From NCBI RefSeq assembly GCF_024734405.1, contig NZ_CP059556.1:2914001-2978000 (forward strand): a stretch of DNA of 64,000 bases, written 5' to 3'. The DNA is from Saccharopolyspora gregorii. Its GTDB lineage: Bacteria > Actinomycetota > Actinomycetes > Mycobacteriales > Pseudonocardiaceae. Each line of letters opens with the position of its first letter. Within the stretch, counting starts at the first letter, position 1. A model generated the notes under the pieces. That model was not told where the DNA came from, made no database searches, and worked only from the letters and a program-made list of their open reading frames with translations. Position numbers and translations under genes: made by a program. Below are positions 56,020 to 64,000 of this stretch, piece by piece.

Positions 56020-58227
56020 TCATCTCGGTCGCCCGCGGAGGAGGTCTCGGGCGGCGTCCTCCACGGTCTGCTCGTCCAGCAGCACGTGCCCTGCGGCGGC
56101 GCCGAGCGGGATGAAGCTGTCCGCGCTGGTCACGCGGGTGATCGGTCCGGTGAAACCGCCGTCGACCAGCGCGGTCACCACCGGTTCGGAGACGCCGCCG
56201 CTGCGGCGGGTCTCGTCGACCACCAGCACCCGGCCGGTCGCCCGGGCCGCGGCGAGCAGGTCGGCGGCGGGCAGCGGGCTCAGCCAGCGCAGGTCCAGCA
56301 CCCGGACACCCGCGCCCTCGCGGCGCAGGCGCCGCGCCACCCGCAGGCACCTGGGCAGGCCGTTGCCGAAGGTCACCAGGGTCAGCTCGCCGCCGTCGCC
56401 GTGGGTGCGGGCCCGGCCGATCGGCACGTGCTCCTCGCTCGGCGCGGGGTACCGGGCGCGCCAGCCGTCGTCGCCCGGCTCGTGCAGATCCCGCTCGTGG
56501 TAGAGCGCGATCGGTTCGAGGAACACGCATACGCGCCCGTCCTCGCGCGCCGCGGCCACGCAGGTGCGCAGCATCGCCGCGGCGTCCTCCGGCCGGGACG
56601 GGGAGGCCACCACCAGGCCGGGGATGTCCCGCAGCGCCGCCACCGAGTTGTCGTTGTGGAAGTGCCCGCCGAACCCCTTCTGGTAGCCGTAGCCCGCGAT
56701 CCGCACCACCATCGGGTTGCGGAACCGGCCGTCGGAGAAGAACCCCAGCGTCGCCGCCTCGCCGCGCAGCTGGTCCGCCGCGTTGTGCAGGTAGGCGAGG
56801 TACTGGATCTCCGGGATCGGCAGCATCCCGGCCAGCCCGCTGCCGAGGGCGGTGCCGAGGATGCTCTGCTCGTCGAGCAGGGTGTCGAACACGCGCAGCC
56901 CGCCGAAGCTCCGGCGCAGGCCGCGCGTCACCCCGTACACCCCGCCCTTGGTCCCCACGTCCTCGCCGAACACGAGCACCCCGGGATCGGTGGCCAACGC
57001 GTCCGCCAACCCGCGGTTGATCGACTCGGCGAGGGTGAGCGGTCCTTCCGATTCCGGTGGCGCGGTGCCGAAGTGCGCCGCGCGCCCCGGTTCGACGCGG
57101 GTCGCCCGGTCGCGCACCGCCGCGGGATGCGCCGGGGCGATCGCGGCCATCACCTCGGCGCGGTCGGCGAGCTTCGGCCGGGACAACACTTGCTCTGCGG
57201 TGCGGGCGACCGCAGCGCGCGCGGCTTCGTAGCGCTCCAGCACCGCGTCGGGGGAGCGGACGCCGCGGTGCACCAGCGCGGTCGCGGTGGCCAGCAGCGG
57301 GTCCCGCGCGTGGTCGGCGAGGATCTCGGACCTCGTGCGGTAGCCCGATTCGACGTCGGAACCGGCGTGCCCCATCAGCCGGACCGTGCGCAGGTGCAGC
57401 AGCGCGGGCCGCCGGTGCACCCGCACCCAGTCCGCCAGCTCGGCCGCGATCTCCAGGCAGCGCACCGGATCGGCACCGTCCGAAGTGGAGTACCGGAGCG
57501 CCGGGTGCCGTGCCGCGGCGATCCAGTCCGGTGGGGTGCGCACGCTGATGCCGATCCCGTTGTCCTCGCACACCAGCAGCAGCGGCACCGGCAGACCCTG
57601 GTGCGCGGTGTGCGCCGCGGCGTTGATCGCGCCGAGCGCGGTGGAGTGGTTCGCGGAGGCGTCGCCGAAGCTGGTCACCACCACCGAGTCCGGCGGCCAC
57701 TCGCAGCGCAGCCCGAGCCGCTCGGCGCGGCCCAGCGCGAACGCCAGCCCGGTGGCCCGCGGCAGGTGCGAGGCGATGGTGGAGGTCTGCGGGACGATGC
57801 CGAGCTCGCCGTGTCCGAAGACCTTGTGCCTGCCCGCCGAGATCGGTTCCTCCGCGGAGGCGACGACGCCGAGCAGCACGTCCCGCAGCGCGTCGTGCTC
57901 CGGAACCTGCGCGGCCCGGCGCAGGTAGAACGCCCCGGAGCGGTAGTGCAGCAGCGCCGGATCGGTGGGCCGCAGCGCGGCCGCGACCGCGGCGTTCGAC
58001 TCGTGCCCGCTGGAACCGATGCTGTAGAAGCCGAGCTTGCGGCGGCCCAGCGACCGCGCGGCGAAGTCCAGGTGCCTGCTCCCGGCCTGCGCGTCGAACA
58101 GGTCCAGCAGTGCGGCGCCGGAGACGGGACCGTCGGCGGGGCCGGGCTCGTCGCCCGGCGCGAGTTCCGCCACCGCGGTGCGGAAGTGCTCGTCGATCTG
58201 CTCGACCTGCTCACCGACGTGGTTCAT
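56020..58227 (-). CDS. fused alpha-beta 2-oxoacid dehydrogenase E1
   Basis: 735 residues. The E1-alpha-like half (about 30-360) has GSSGHESNAAVAAAL and the TPP/Mg motif TSFGDASANHSTALGAIN near 190; the E1-beta-like half (about 395-735) has ESINRGLADALATDPGVLVFGEDVG, LPIPEIQYLAYLHNAADQLRGE and the late DETRRSGGVSEPV. Single-chain E1 of this branched-chain type decarboxylates a 2-oxoacid and passes the acyl group to an E2 lipoyl arm. No E2 or E3 gene is in the window. ATG 58227 has CGGAG upstream and overlaps the end of the LysR gene by 17 bp, indicating coupled expression. Confidence 0.85.
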   Translation of the reverse strand: MNHVGEQVEQIDEHFRTAVAELAPGDEPGPADGPVSGAALLDLFDAQAGSRHLDFAARSLGRRKLGFYSIGSSGHESNAAVAAALRPTDPALLHYRSGAFYLRRAAQVPEHDALRDVLLGVVASAEEPISAGRHKVFGHGELGIVPQTSTIASHLPRATGLAFALGRAERLGLRCEWPPDSVVVTSFGDASANHSTALGAINAAAHTAHQGLPVPLLLVCEDNGIGISVRTPPDWIAAARHPALRYSTSDGADPVRCLEIAAELADWVRVHRRPALLHLRTVRLMGHAGSDVESGYRTRSEILADHARDPLLATATALVHRGVRSPDAVLERYEAARAAVARTAEQVLSRPKLADRAEVMAAIAPAHPAAVRDRATRVEPGRAAHFGTAPPESEGPLTLAESINRGLADALATDPGVLVFGEDVGTKGGVYGVTRGLRRSFGGLRVFDTLLDEQSILGTALGSGLAGMLPIPEIQYLAYLHNAADQLRGEAATLGFFSDGRFRNPMVVRIAGYGYQKGFGGHFHNDNSVAALRDIPGLVVASPSRPEDAAAMLRTCVAAAREDGRVCVFLEPIALYHERDLHEPGDDGWRARYPAPSEEHVPIGRARTHGDGGELTLVTFGNGLPRCLRVARRLRREGAGVRVLDLRWLSPLPAADLLAAARATGRVLVVDETRRSGGVSEPVVTALVDGGFTGPITRVTSADSFIPLGAAAGHVLLDEQTVEDAARDLLRGRPR

Positions 58228-59287
58228 GATCACTCCGTTCCGCTCGCGCACCGACCACGGGACCCGCGCCCGCTTCCGGTTTGGTGTCGTGCCACCGCAG
58301 GTCGACCGGTCCTTCCGGCGGGGCGGCGGGTTCTCGGCCGGGTTCGGCGCCGTCGGGCCACACGGGGAACTCGCCCTCGCCCGCCCAGCGCTCGGCGAGG
58401 TCCGCGCCCGCTCGGTGCAGGCAGTCCAGCGCTATCGGCAGCAGCGGGTTGGTGTTCTCCTTGCGGTACAGCACTCGCACCCGCCGCTGCGGTTGCCGCC
58501 CGGCGAGCCGGATGATGCGCACCGAGGCCGCGCCGAGCGCGAGACCCGGCAGCAGCGCGACGCCCATGCCGCGGGCCACCAGGTCCCGGATCACCGAGTA
58601 GTCGTTGCTGCGGAAGGTGATCCGCGGGACGAACCCGCTCGCGGCGGCCAGCCGCACCAGGGATCGCGCCCCCGAGGTGTCCCGGCGGGTGCAGATCCAC
58701 GGTTCGTCGGCCAGTTCGTGCAGCGGGATCTCCGCCGCGCCGGTCAGCCGGTGTCCGGCGGGCAGCACCAGCCGCATCGGTTCGGAGACCACTTCGTCCA
58801 CCCGCAGCTCCGCGGGCCACTGGCGCGGGTCCAGGTCGTACTCGAACACCACCGCGGCGTCGAGCACGCCGTCGAGCACGCTGTCCACCACCTCGTCCGG
58901 TTCGCCTTCGTCCAGCTGCAGTTCCGCGTGCGGGCGCCGCTCGAGCACCGAGGCGAGCACGCCGGGCAGGATGCGGGCGTTGGCGGTGGCGAAACCAGCC
59001 AGCCGCAGGCTGCCCTCCTCGCCGCTGACCATCGCGCGCACCTCGCGTTCGAGGGATTCCAGCGCCCCCAGCGCGTCCCGGCTGCGTTCGGTGAGCCGGA
59101 CGGCGAGCGCGGTGCAGCGGGCGCTGCGCGCCGAGCGCTCGAACAGCGGAGCCCCGACGGCGCGTTCGAGCAGCGCCATCTGCTGGGACACCGCCGAGGC
59201 GGTGTAGCCCAGTGCCCGGCCCGCCTCCGCGAAGGAGCCGGTGCGCACGCATTCCTGCAGGGTCCGCAGGTGGATCGGGTTGAGCAC
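58211..59287 (-). CDS. LysR-family transcriptional regulator
   Basis: 358 residues. N-terminal winged helix-turn-helix (HLRTLQECVRTGSFAEAGRA ... ASAVSQQMALLERAVG), then a LysR substrate-binding domain (about 90-300; VVFEYDLDP, DYSVIRDLVARGMGVALLPG). A proline/glutamate-rich 50-residue tail is unusual. GTG 59287 lies 6 bp after the stop of the dehydrogenase gene. It is encoded within the same leftward transcript as the dehydrogenase and the E1, so it probably responds to a metabolite of that pathway. Confidence 0.88.
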   Translation of the reverse strand: MLNPIHLRTLQECVRTGSFAEAGRALGYTASAVSQQMALLERAVGAPLFERSARSARCTALAVRLTERSRDALGALESLEREVRAMVSGEEGSLRLAGFATANARILPGVLASVLERRPHAELQLDEGEPDEVVDSVLDGVLDAAVVFEYDLDPRQWPAELRVDEVVSEPMRLVLPAGHRLTGAAEIPLHELADEPWICTRRDTSGARSLVRLAAASGFVPRITFRSNDYSVIRDLVARGMGVALLPGLALGAASVRIIRLAGRQPQRRVRVLYRKENTNPLLPIALDCLHRAGADLAERWAGEGEFPVWPDGAEPGREPAAPPEGPVDLRWHDTKPEAGAGPVVGARAERSDHEPRR

Positions 59288-59292
59288 GCTGA

Positions 59293-60468
59293 TCAGCCAC
59301 CCGCGCCGATCGGTTCCGCCTCGGCCCGCGCCGACCGGCCGCGCAGTTCCATCGCCGCCCGCACCCGGTCCTGCGCCAGGTCCAGCGCGGCGGTGCGCGG
59401 ATCGAGGCCGCGGTCCCGCGCGGAGCGCAGCACCAGGGAGGTGTTGTCGCGGCAGCGCTCGGCGACCTCGTCGAGGATCCGGTCCGCGGCGGGGCGGAAC
59501 GCGGACCGGCGCGCGTCCATCGCGAATCCGGCGGCGATGGCACCCCCGGCGTTGGCGATGAAGTCCGGCACGACGGTGATCCCGCGGTCGGCCAGCACCG
59601 CGCGGGCTCCCGGCGTGGTCGGCAGGTTGGCGCCTTCGACCACGAGGTCGGCGCGGACCTCGGCGGCGAGCTCTGCGCCGAGCACGTCCTGCCCGGCCGC
59701 GGGCAGCAGCACGTCGCAGTCGACGAGCAGTTCGGCGCCGCGGTCGAGCCGCTTGACCGCCGGGGCGTCGCGCACGCAGGCGTCGCCGTGCTCGGTGCGG
59801 CGCGCCAGCCACCACGGCACGTCCAGCCCGTCCGGGTCGTGCACCGCTCCGTCCACTGTGGATAGCGCGACGACCTGCGCACCGAGCTCGTGCAGGCGGC
59901 GGACGGCGGCCGCGCCGACCGCGCCGAACCCCTGGACCGACACCCGCGCCCCGGCGATCGGCCGGCCGCGCAGCCGGAGCGCCGCGTCCAACGCGGCCAC
60001 GACGCCGTGCCCGGTGACGCCGAGCTCGTCGTAGGGCACGCCGCCCAGCACCTCGGGCACCCCGACGGCGGCGCCCCGGTCGCCGAGCTCGTCCTGGATG
60101 ATCGCGGCGTCCCGCTCGGTCATGCCCATGTCCAGGCCCGCGACGTAGCTGGCGGGGATCTGGTCGGCGAGCTTGCGCGCGAACGCGCGCACCACGCGCT
60201 CCTTGTCCGGCGCGGCCGGGTCGGCGACGATGCCCGCCTTCGCACCGCCGTGGAACAGATCGGCGGCGGCCCACTTCCACGTCATCACCCGGGCCAGCCG
60301 GGCGATCTCGGTGACCGTCACCGCGGGGCTCATCCGGATGCCGCCCTTGCCGGTGCCCCGGGCGGTGTTGTCCACCACCAGCACGCCGCGCATCCCGGTC
60401 CGGGAGTCGGAGACGCAGACGATCTTCTCGGGTCCCCATTCGTCGATCGACTGCAACGGGTCGTTCAC
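59293..60468 (-). CDS. Glu/Leu/Phe/Val-type amino acid dehydrogenase
   Basis: 391 residues. Dimerisation/substrate domain with RGTGKGGIRMSP near 48, the lysine-containing MTWKWAAADLFHGGAKAGI near 75 and ASYVAGLDMGMTE with the catalytic aspartate near 122; NAD(P)-binding domain with VSVQGFGAVGAAAVRRL near 192 and VVEGANLPTT near 280. It oxidatively deaminates an amino acid to its 2-oxoacid. GTG 60468 has CTGGAGGC upstream. Downstream LysR and 2-oxoacid dehydrogenase E1 suggest the 2-oxoacid is then decarboxylated. Substrate not assignable. Confidence 0.88.
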   Translation of the reverse strand: MNDPLQSIDEWGPEKIVCVSDSRTGMRGVLVVDNTARGTGKGGIRMSPAVTVTEIARLARVMTWKWAAADLFHGGAKAGIVADPAAPDKERVVRAFARKLADQIPASYVAGLDMGMTERDAAIIQDELGDRGAAVGVPEVLGGVPYDELGVTGHGVVAALDAALRLRGRPIAGARVSVQGFGAVGAAAVRRLHELGAQVVALSTVDGAVHDPDGLDVPWWLARRTEHGDACVRDAPAVKRLDRGAELLVDCDVLLPAAGQDVLGAELAAEVRADLVVEGANLPTTPGARAVLADRGITVVPDFIANAGGAIAAGFAMDARRSAFRPAADRILDEVAERCRDNTSLVLRSARDRGLDPRTAALDLAQDRVRAAMELRGRSARAEAEPIGAGG

Positions 60469-60619
60469 GGCTGCCTCCAGCGTGATGTCGTCGTGCTGCG
60501 ATGGCGGAACCGCGCGGGTTCCGGGGCGTGCTCGGCGGTCCGGTCGGTCGGCCACCGGCGAGGTGAGGTTCGAGCGGTTCCGCGCGCGAGCGGAGGTCGA
60601 AGGGCCGCCGACGGGGTGC

Positions 60620-61762
60620 TCAGACGAGATTGCGTTCCGGGCGGTGCTCGTCGCGGGCGAAGCGGTCCACGCCGAGCCCGCTGACGTCGACCGGTGGTGG
60701 CCGGTCCAGCACCAGGTCGCGGACCACTTCGCCCACCGCCGGGCTCTGCAGGAAGCCGTGCCCGGAAAAACCGGTCGCGTACAGGAACCCGCGCACCTCC
60801 GCGGCCGAGCCGATCAGCGCGTTGTGGTCGGGGCTCAGTTCGTAGAGCCCGGCCCAGCGGTGCGCCGCGCCCAGCGCGGCCAGCGCCGGTGCCCGCCGTT
60901 CAACGGTGTCCGCGAGCAGTTCGAGCCAGCCGTCGTCGAGGTGCGGCTCGGCGCTGTCCACCGGGTCCGGCATGCCCATCAGCAGCCCGAGCCCCTCCTC
61001 GTGGAAGTAGAAGCCGGTCCCGAAGTCGATGGTGAACGGCAACCGGTCGGGCAACCCGGGTGCCGGTTCGGTGACCAGGATCTGCCGCCGCAGCGGCCGG
61101 ACCGGCAGCTCGACCCCGGCCATCGCCCCGACGGCCGCCGACCAGGCGCCGGCCGCGCACACCACCGCGGAGGTGGCGACCGGGCCCGCGTCGGTGCGCA
61201 CCCCGGTGACCGCACCGCCGGTGACCTCGATGCCGGTCACGGCGCAGTGCCGCTGGATCCGCGCGCCGCAGCGGCGCGCTCCGGCGGCGTAGCCCTGCAC
61301 CACGCCGTCCGGGGTGCAGTGCCCGTCGGTGGGGGAGAAGGCGCCGGCGAGCACGCCGTCCACGGACACGGGTGGCGAGAGCTCGCCGGCCTCCCGGGCG
61401 GTGAGCATCCGGCTGGGGACGCCGCAGGCGTTCTGCAGCCGCACGGACTCCTCGAACGCCGCCACGTCCGCCGGATCGGTGAGCAGGAATAGGTAGCCGT
61501 TCCGGCGCAGGTCGATGCAGCCGCCGGGCCGTTCGTCGAAGCGGGCGAACGCGTGCAGGCTGCGCGCACCGAGCTCGATGTTGACCGGGTCGGAGAACTG
61601 CGCCCGCACCCCGCCTGCCGCCTTGCCGGTGCTGCCGGAGCCGAGTTCGCCGCGTTCCAGCAGGAGCACGTCCGCTCCCGCCTCGGCGAGGTGGAAGGCG
61701 ATGGAGGTGCCCATCGCCCCGCCACCGATCACGACGACCTCGGCCCGGCCCGGCGGGGTCAC
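60620..61762 (-). CDS. FAD-dependent amine/amino acid oxidase, sarcosine oxidase-like (DAO family)
   Basis: 380 residues. FAD motif VVVIGGGAMGTSIAFHLAE at the N-terminus, LGSGSTGKAAGGVRAQFSD near 40, and a late GLYELSPDHNALIG and YATGFSGHGFLQSPAVGE cofactor motif near 330-350, as in sarcosine oxidase subunit beta and pipecolate oxidase. It should oxidise a secondary amine or imino acid. GTG 61762 overlaps the aldehyde dehydrogenase stop by GTGA, so the two are coupled: the oxidase product could open to an aldehyde that the partner oxidises. Confidence 0.87.
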   Translation of the reverse strand: MTPPGRAEVVVIGGGAMGTSIAFHLAEAGADVLLLERGELGSGSTGKAAGGVRAQFSDPVNIELGARSLHAFARFDERPGGCIDLRRNGYLFLLTDPADVAAFEESVRLQNACGVPSRMLTAREAGELSPPVSVDGVLAGAFSPTDGHCTPDGVVQGYAAGARRCGARIQRHCAVTGIEVTGGAVTGVRTDAGPVATSAVVCAAGAWSAAVGAMAGVELPVRPLRRQILVTEPAPGLPDRLPFTIDFGTGFYFHEEGLGLLMGMPDPVDSAEPHLDDGWLELLADTVERRAPALAALGAAHRWAGLYELSPDHNALIGSAAEVRGFLYATGFSGHGFLQSPAVGEVVRDLVLDRPPPVDVSGLGVDRFARDEHRPERNLV

Positions 61763-63342
61763 TCGGTGCCGCCCAGTTCGGGCGGCAACCGGTAGCCGCG
61801 GTCCGGCTCGACGGTGGCCACGTCCATCTGGGCCTTCTGCAGCTTGCCGGAGAAGTCCCAGTTCAACGACTGCCAGCGGGTGAACTGGTCGAGCACCCAG
61901 ATGCCCGACTGCCTGCTGCCGTTCCCGGACCGCCCGTTGCCGCCGAACGGCAGGTGCGCCTCCGCGCCGGAGGTCGAGTTGTTCACGCTGACCATGCCTG
62001 CCCGGGTGCCCTGGCGGAACCGGAAGGCCGTGGCCGGGTCGGTGGTGTAGACGGCGGCGGAGAGGCCGTATCCGGGCGCGTCGCCTAGCTCGATCGCCTC
62101 GTCCAGGCTGTCGAAGGTGCTGACCCCGACGATCGGGCCGAAGGTCTCCTGGGCGAACACGTGGTCCTCGGGGCGCAAGCCGTCCAGCAGCACGGGGTGG
62201 TAGAACAGCCCGGCCTCCGGGTCGCCCAGGAACCCGGCGCGCGGCGCGTCACCGCGGATCCGCCCGACGAACTCGGACCCCAGGACCCGGTGGTGGTCGG
62301 CGATGGTGTCCAGCACCGCTTCGAAGCCGTCGGCGAACTTCTGGTCGAGCAGCGGCCCGTAGAGCACCTCCTGCGCCGGGTCGCCGATCACCGCGTCGCG
62401 CAGCGCGCGGTCGAGTCTGCTCACGAACTCGTCGTGCACGTCCCGGTGCACGATCAGGTTGCCGAGCGAGGTGCAGCGCTGCCCCGCCGTTCCCCAGCCG
62501 GAGAACAGCGCGCCCTCCACGGCCAGGTCGAGGTCGGCGTCCGCGGCCACCACCATCGGGTTCTTCCCGCCGAGCTCCAGGCAGGGGCTCTGGGCGTAGC
62601 GGCCGCACAGCTCGCCGATGCGCGAGCCGACGGCGCTGGAGCCGGTGAAACCCACCTTGTCGACCAGGCCGTCGCGCAGCGCGGTCTCCAGCCCGGCGTA
62701 GGTGGCGTCGCCGTCGGCGTACACCAGGTTCAGCACGCCGCGCGGCACCCCGGCCCGCCAGGCCAGCTCGGCGACGGCGCGCGCGGCCGCGGCGGCGTAC
62801 TCGGCCGGTTTCCACACCACCGCGTTGCCGCAGAGCAAGGCCGGCACCAGGTACCAGGACGGCACCGCGACCGGGAAGTTCCCCGCGGTGATCACCGCGG
62901 CCACACCCACGGGCACCCGGAAGGTGAACAGCTGCTTGTCCGGCATCTCGGAGGGCACCGTCTGCCCGTAGAGCCGCCTGCCCTCGCCGAGGAAGAAGTC
63001 GCAGGTGTCGACGATCTCCTGGACCTCGCCGAGCGCTTCGGCGTAGGGCTTGCCGATCTCCCTGGTCACGAGCCGGGCGAGCGACTCCTTGTTCGCCTCG
63101 ACCAGCCTGCCGAGCTCGGCGACGACCCGGCCGCGCACCGGGGCGGGCACCTGCGCCCACTCGCGCTGCGCGGTGCGGGCGGCCTTCGCGGCGGCGTGCA
63201 GCGCGTCCGCTCCGCCGAGCTCGACCCGCGCCACCACGTCGTCCAGCCGCGCGGGGTTGCGGGAGAGGTACTCGCCGGTGCCGGACCCGGTCGCCGCCTC
63301 GTGCGCGCCTGTTCCGATCACCGAACTCACCGTCGTCGACAC
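61759..63342 (-). CDS. aldehyde dehydrogenase, ALDH7/antiquitin-like
   Basis: 527 residues. NAD(P)-binding and catalytic motifs: AAVITAGNFPVAVPSW near 160, VGFTGSSAVGSRIG near 238, catalytic glutamate in CLELGGKNPM near 260 and catalytic cysteine in GTAGQRCTSLGNLIVH near 295. The GTAGQRCT context is characteristic of ALDH7-type alpha-aminoadipate-semialdehyde dehydrogenases. GTG 63342 was chosen because AGGAAGAGGTGG precedes it; an earlier in-frame start at 63576 would add an unlikely proline-rich leader. Coupled to the FAD oxidase downstream; divergent from the ornithine-cyclodeaminase-like gene. Confidence 0.88.
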   Translation of the reverse strand: MSTTVSSVIGTGAHEAATGSGTGEYLSRNPARLDDVVARVELGGADALHAAAKAARTAQREWAQVPAPVRGRVVAELGRLVEANKESLARLVTREIGKPYAEALGEVQEIVDTCDFFLGEGRRLYGQTVPSEMPDKQLFTFRVPVGVAAVITAGNFPVAVPSWYLVPALLCGNAVVWKPAEYAAAAARAVAELAWRAGVPRGVLNLVYADGDATYAGLETALRDGLVDKVGFTGSSAVGSRIGELCGRYAQSPCLELGGKNPMVVAADADLDLAVEGALFSGWGTAGQRCTSLGNLIVHRDVHDEFVSRLDRALRDAVIGDPAQEVLYGPLLDQKFADGFEAVLDTIADHHRVLGSEFVGRIRGDAPRAGFLGDPEAGLFYHPVLLDGLRPEDHVFAQETFGPIVGVSTFDSLDEAIELGDAPGYGLSAAVYTTDPATAFRFRQGTRAGMVSVNNSTSGAEAHLPFGGNGRSGNGSRQSGIWVLDQFTRWQSLNWDFSGKLQKAQMDVATVEPDRGYRLPPELGGTE

Positions 63343-63767
63343 CGTGGTCCACCTCTTCCTCGTGCGTGCTTGCGGGTGCGTGCTCGCGCTCGTGCCGTCG
63401 GCGGCCGGGGCCGGTCGGCGGGTCGCTCGTCGGGAACCGGGGGCGTCGGGAACCGGGAAATCGGGTACCGGGGCGTCGGGGCAGGGCGGAGCGGGGAGCC
63501 GCCGGAGCGGCGGACTGCCGGCTGCGGTGTGCGACCGGGCGTGGAACTCACGGTAACCGCGCAGGCGTTCGAACATCGAGCATCAGAAGAGTGATTTCCT
63601 GACGTTCTGAGCGACAGCGAAGCTATTGCTCAGCAAGATCGTCCGCCGGGCGTCCTGAGGCTCCGCATCCCGAGACTCCGCGTCCCGGGAGCCCGGTGCC
63701 CGAACCCCGTTCCCAGCACCCCGCCCCGCGTGCCAGGTTGCGGGGGAACCGCGAACCGGAGGAACCG
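63343..63767. other. control region between divergent ALDH and ornithine-cyclodeaminase-like genes
   Basis: No gene. It holds short GGGGCGTCGGG/AACCGGG repeats at about 63425-63485 and an inverted repeat CTGAGC-N15-GCTCAG at 63607-63633 in a locally AT-richer stretch, a possible regulator site (for example for the LysR protein at 58211). Confidence 0.45.
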
Positions 63768-64000
63768 ATGACCGACCTGATGTGGACCGACGCGGACGTG
63801 ACCGCGGCCCTGGACCTCGACACGGCGATCCGCTCGCAGCGGACCGCGTTCGAAGCGCTCGCCGACGGCCGGGCGCGGCTCGCCCCGAAGGTCTCGGTGC
63901 CCAGCGGCACCGGCACCGCGCTGAGCTACCTCGGCACCATCTCGCCGGAGCACGGCGCCGTCGCCAAGCTCGTCTCGGTGCACCCGGGCAACGCCGAGCT
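63768..64000 (+). CDS. ornithine cyclodeaminase / mu-crystallin family protein (5' part, runs off right edge)
   Basis: The visible 77 residues (WTDADVTAALDLDTAIRSQR, AFEALADGRARLAPKV, YLGTISPEHGAVAKLVSVHP) match the N-terminal domain of the ornithine cyclodeaminase/mu-crystallin family, whose members include ketimine and 1-piperideine/1-pyrroline-2-carboxylate reductases as well as alanine dehydrogenases. ATG 63768 follows GGAGGAACC. Divergent from the ALDH and FAD oxidase genes, suggesting a common pathway. The NAD(P) domain lies outside the window. Confidence 0.85.
   Translation, partial: MTDLMWTDADVTAALDLDTAIRSQRTAFEALADGRARLAPKVSVPSGTGTALSYLGTISPEHGAVAKLVSVHPGNAE

Overview
The window comes from a very GC-rich actinobacterium, most likely a member of the Pseudonocardiaceae near Saccharopolyspora or Actinopolyspora. 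The reasons are third-position G/C preference in every gene, many GTG starts, actinobacterial families (ANTAR, DUF397 with an XRE/DUF5753 partner, KorAB, mycobacterial-type adenosine kinase and methylenetetrahydrofolate reductase) and a fused glycine-to-betaine methyltransferase of the type known from halophilic Actinopolyspora. The genus is an inference.

Layout. 1-8.5 kb: the 5' part of a glutamate decarboxylase gene, a LuxR-type regulator, a PrsW-like membrane protease with a repetitive tail, a GT39-like membrane glycosyltransferase, a coupled XRE regulator plus flavoprotein pair, a small unknown protein, and about 1 kb with no convincing gene. 8.5-13.1 kb: korAB (ferredoxin-dependent 2-oxoacid oxidoreductase), a PAP2 phosphatase and a GAF-ANTAR regulator. 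13.2-26.4 kb: a tightly coupled cell-surface polysaccharide cluster (deacetylase, nucleotide-sugar dehydrogenase, ATP-grasp ligase, flavoprotein, phosphoglycosyl transferase, two GT4 and one GT2 glycosyltransferases, sugar epimerase, GH18 hydrolase, embedded response regulator), followed by a small histidine kinase and a second NarL-type regulator. 27.9-37.4 kb: an acetolactate-synthase-like TPP enzyme, a lipoprotein esterase, an alpha/beta hydrolase, a secreted mutarotase, a secreted GH2 glycosidase, an acyl-CoA synthetase and an FMN-binding PPOX protein with an odd N-terminus.

38.3-48.8 kb is the most striking block: a fused glycine sarcosine / sarcosine dimethylglycine methyltransferase followed, all on the same strand, by metK, adoK, metH, ahcY and metF. 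This is a complete activated methyl cycle placed behind the betaine-forming enzyme, which uses three S-adenosylmethionine per betaine. A homocysteine methyltransferase (mmuM) converges on it. The intergenic spaces hold a perfect-half-site CRP-like motif, back-to-back palindromes, a 17-bp direct repeat and strong hairpins.

50.1-54.3 kb is a worn region: a frameshifted XRE/DUF5753 regulator with an intact DUF397 partner, a secreted phospholipase C-like protein, a multiply frameshifted metallo-beta-lactamase-fold gene, a decayed IS701-like transposase and a second DUF397 gene. 54.5-64 kb holds a GlcD-like FAD oxidase, then a leftward set (ALDH7-like aldehyde dehydrogenase, sarcosine-oxidase-like FAD enzyme, amino acid dehydrogenase, LysR regulator, fused 2-oxoacid dehydrogenase E1), with a divergent ornithine-cyclodeaminase/mu-crystallin-like gene running off the right edge. 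This set resembles a pipecolate/lysine breakdown route.

A dispersed repeat of about 150 bp occurs twice, about 19.3 kb apart (29567-29718 and 48884-49036). It folds into a long hairpin whose outer stem changes sequence by compensatory substitutions between copies. No tRNA, rRNA or CRISPR array was seen.
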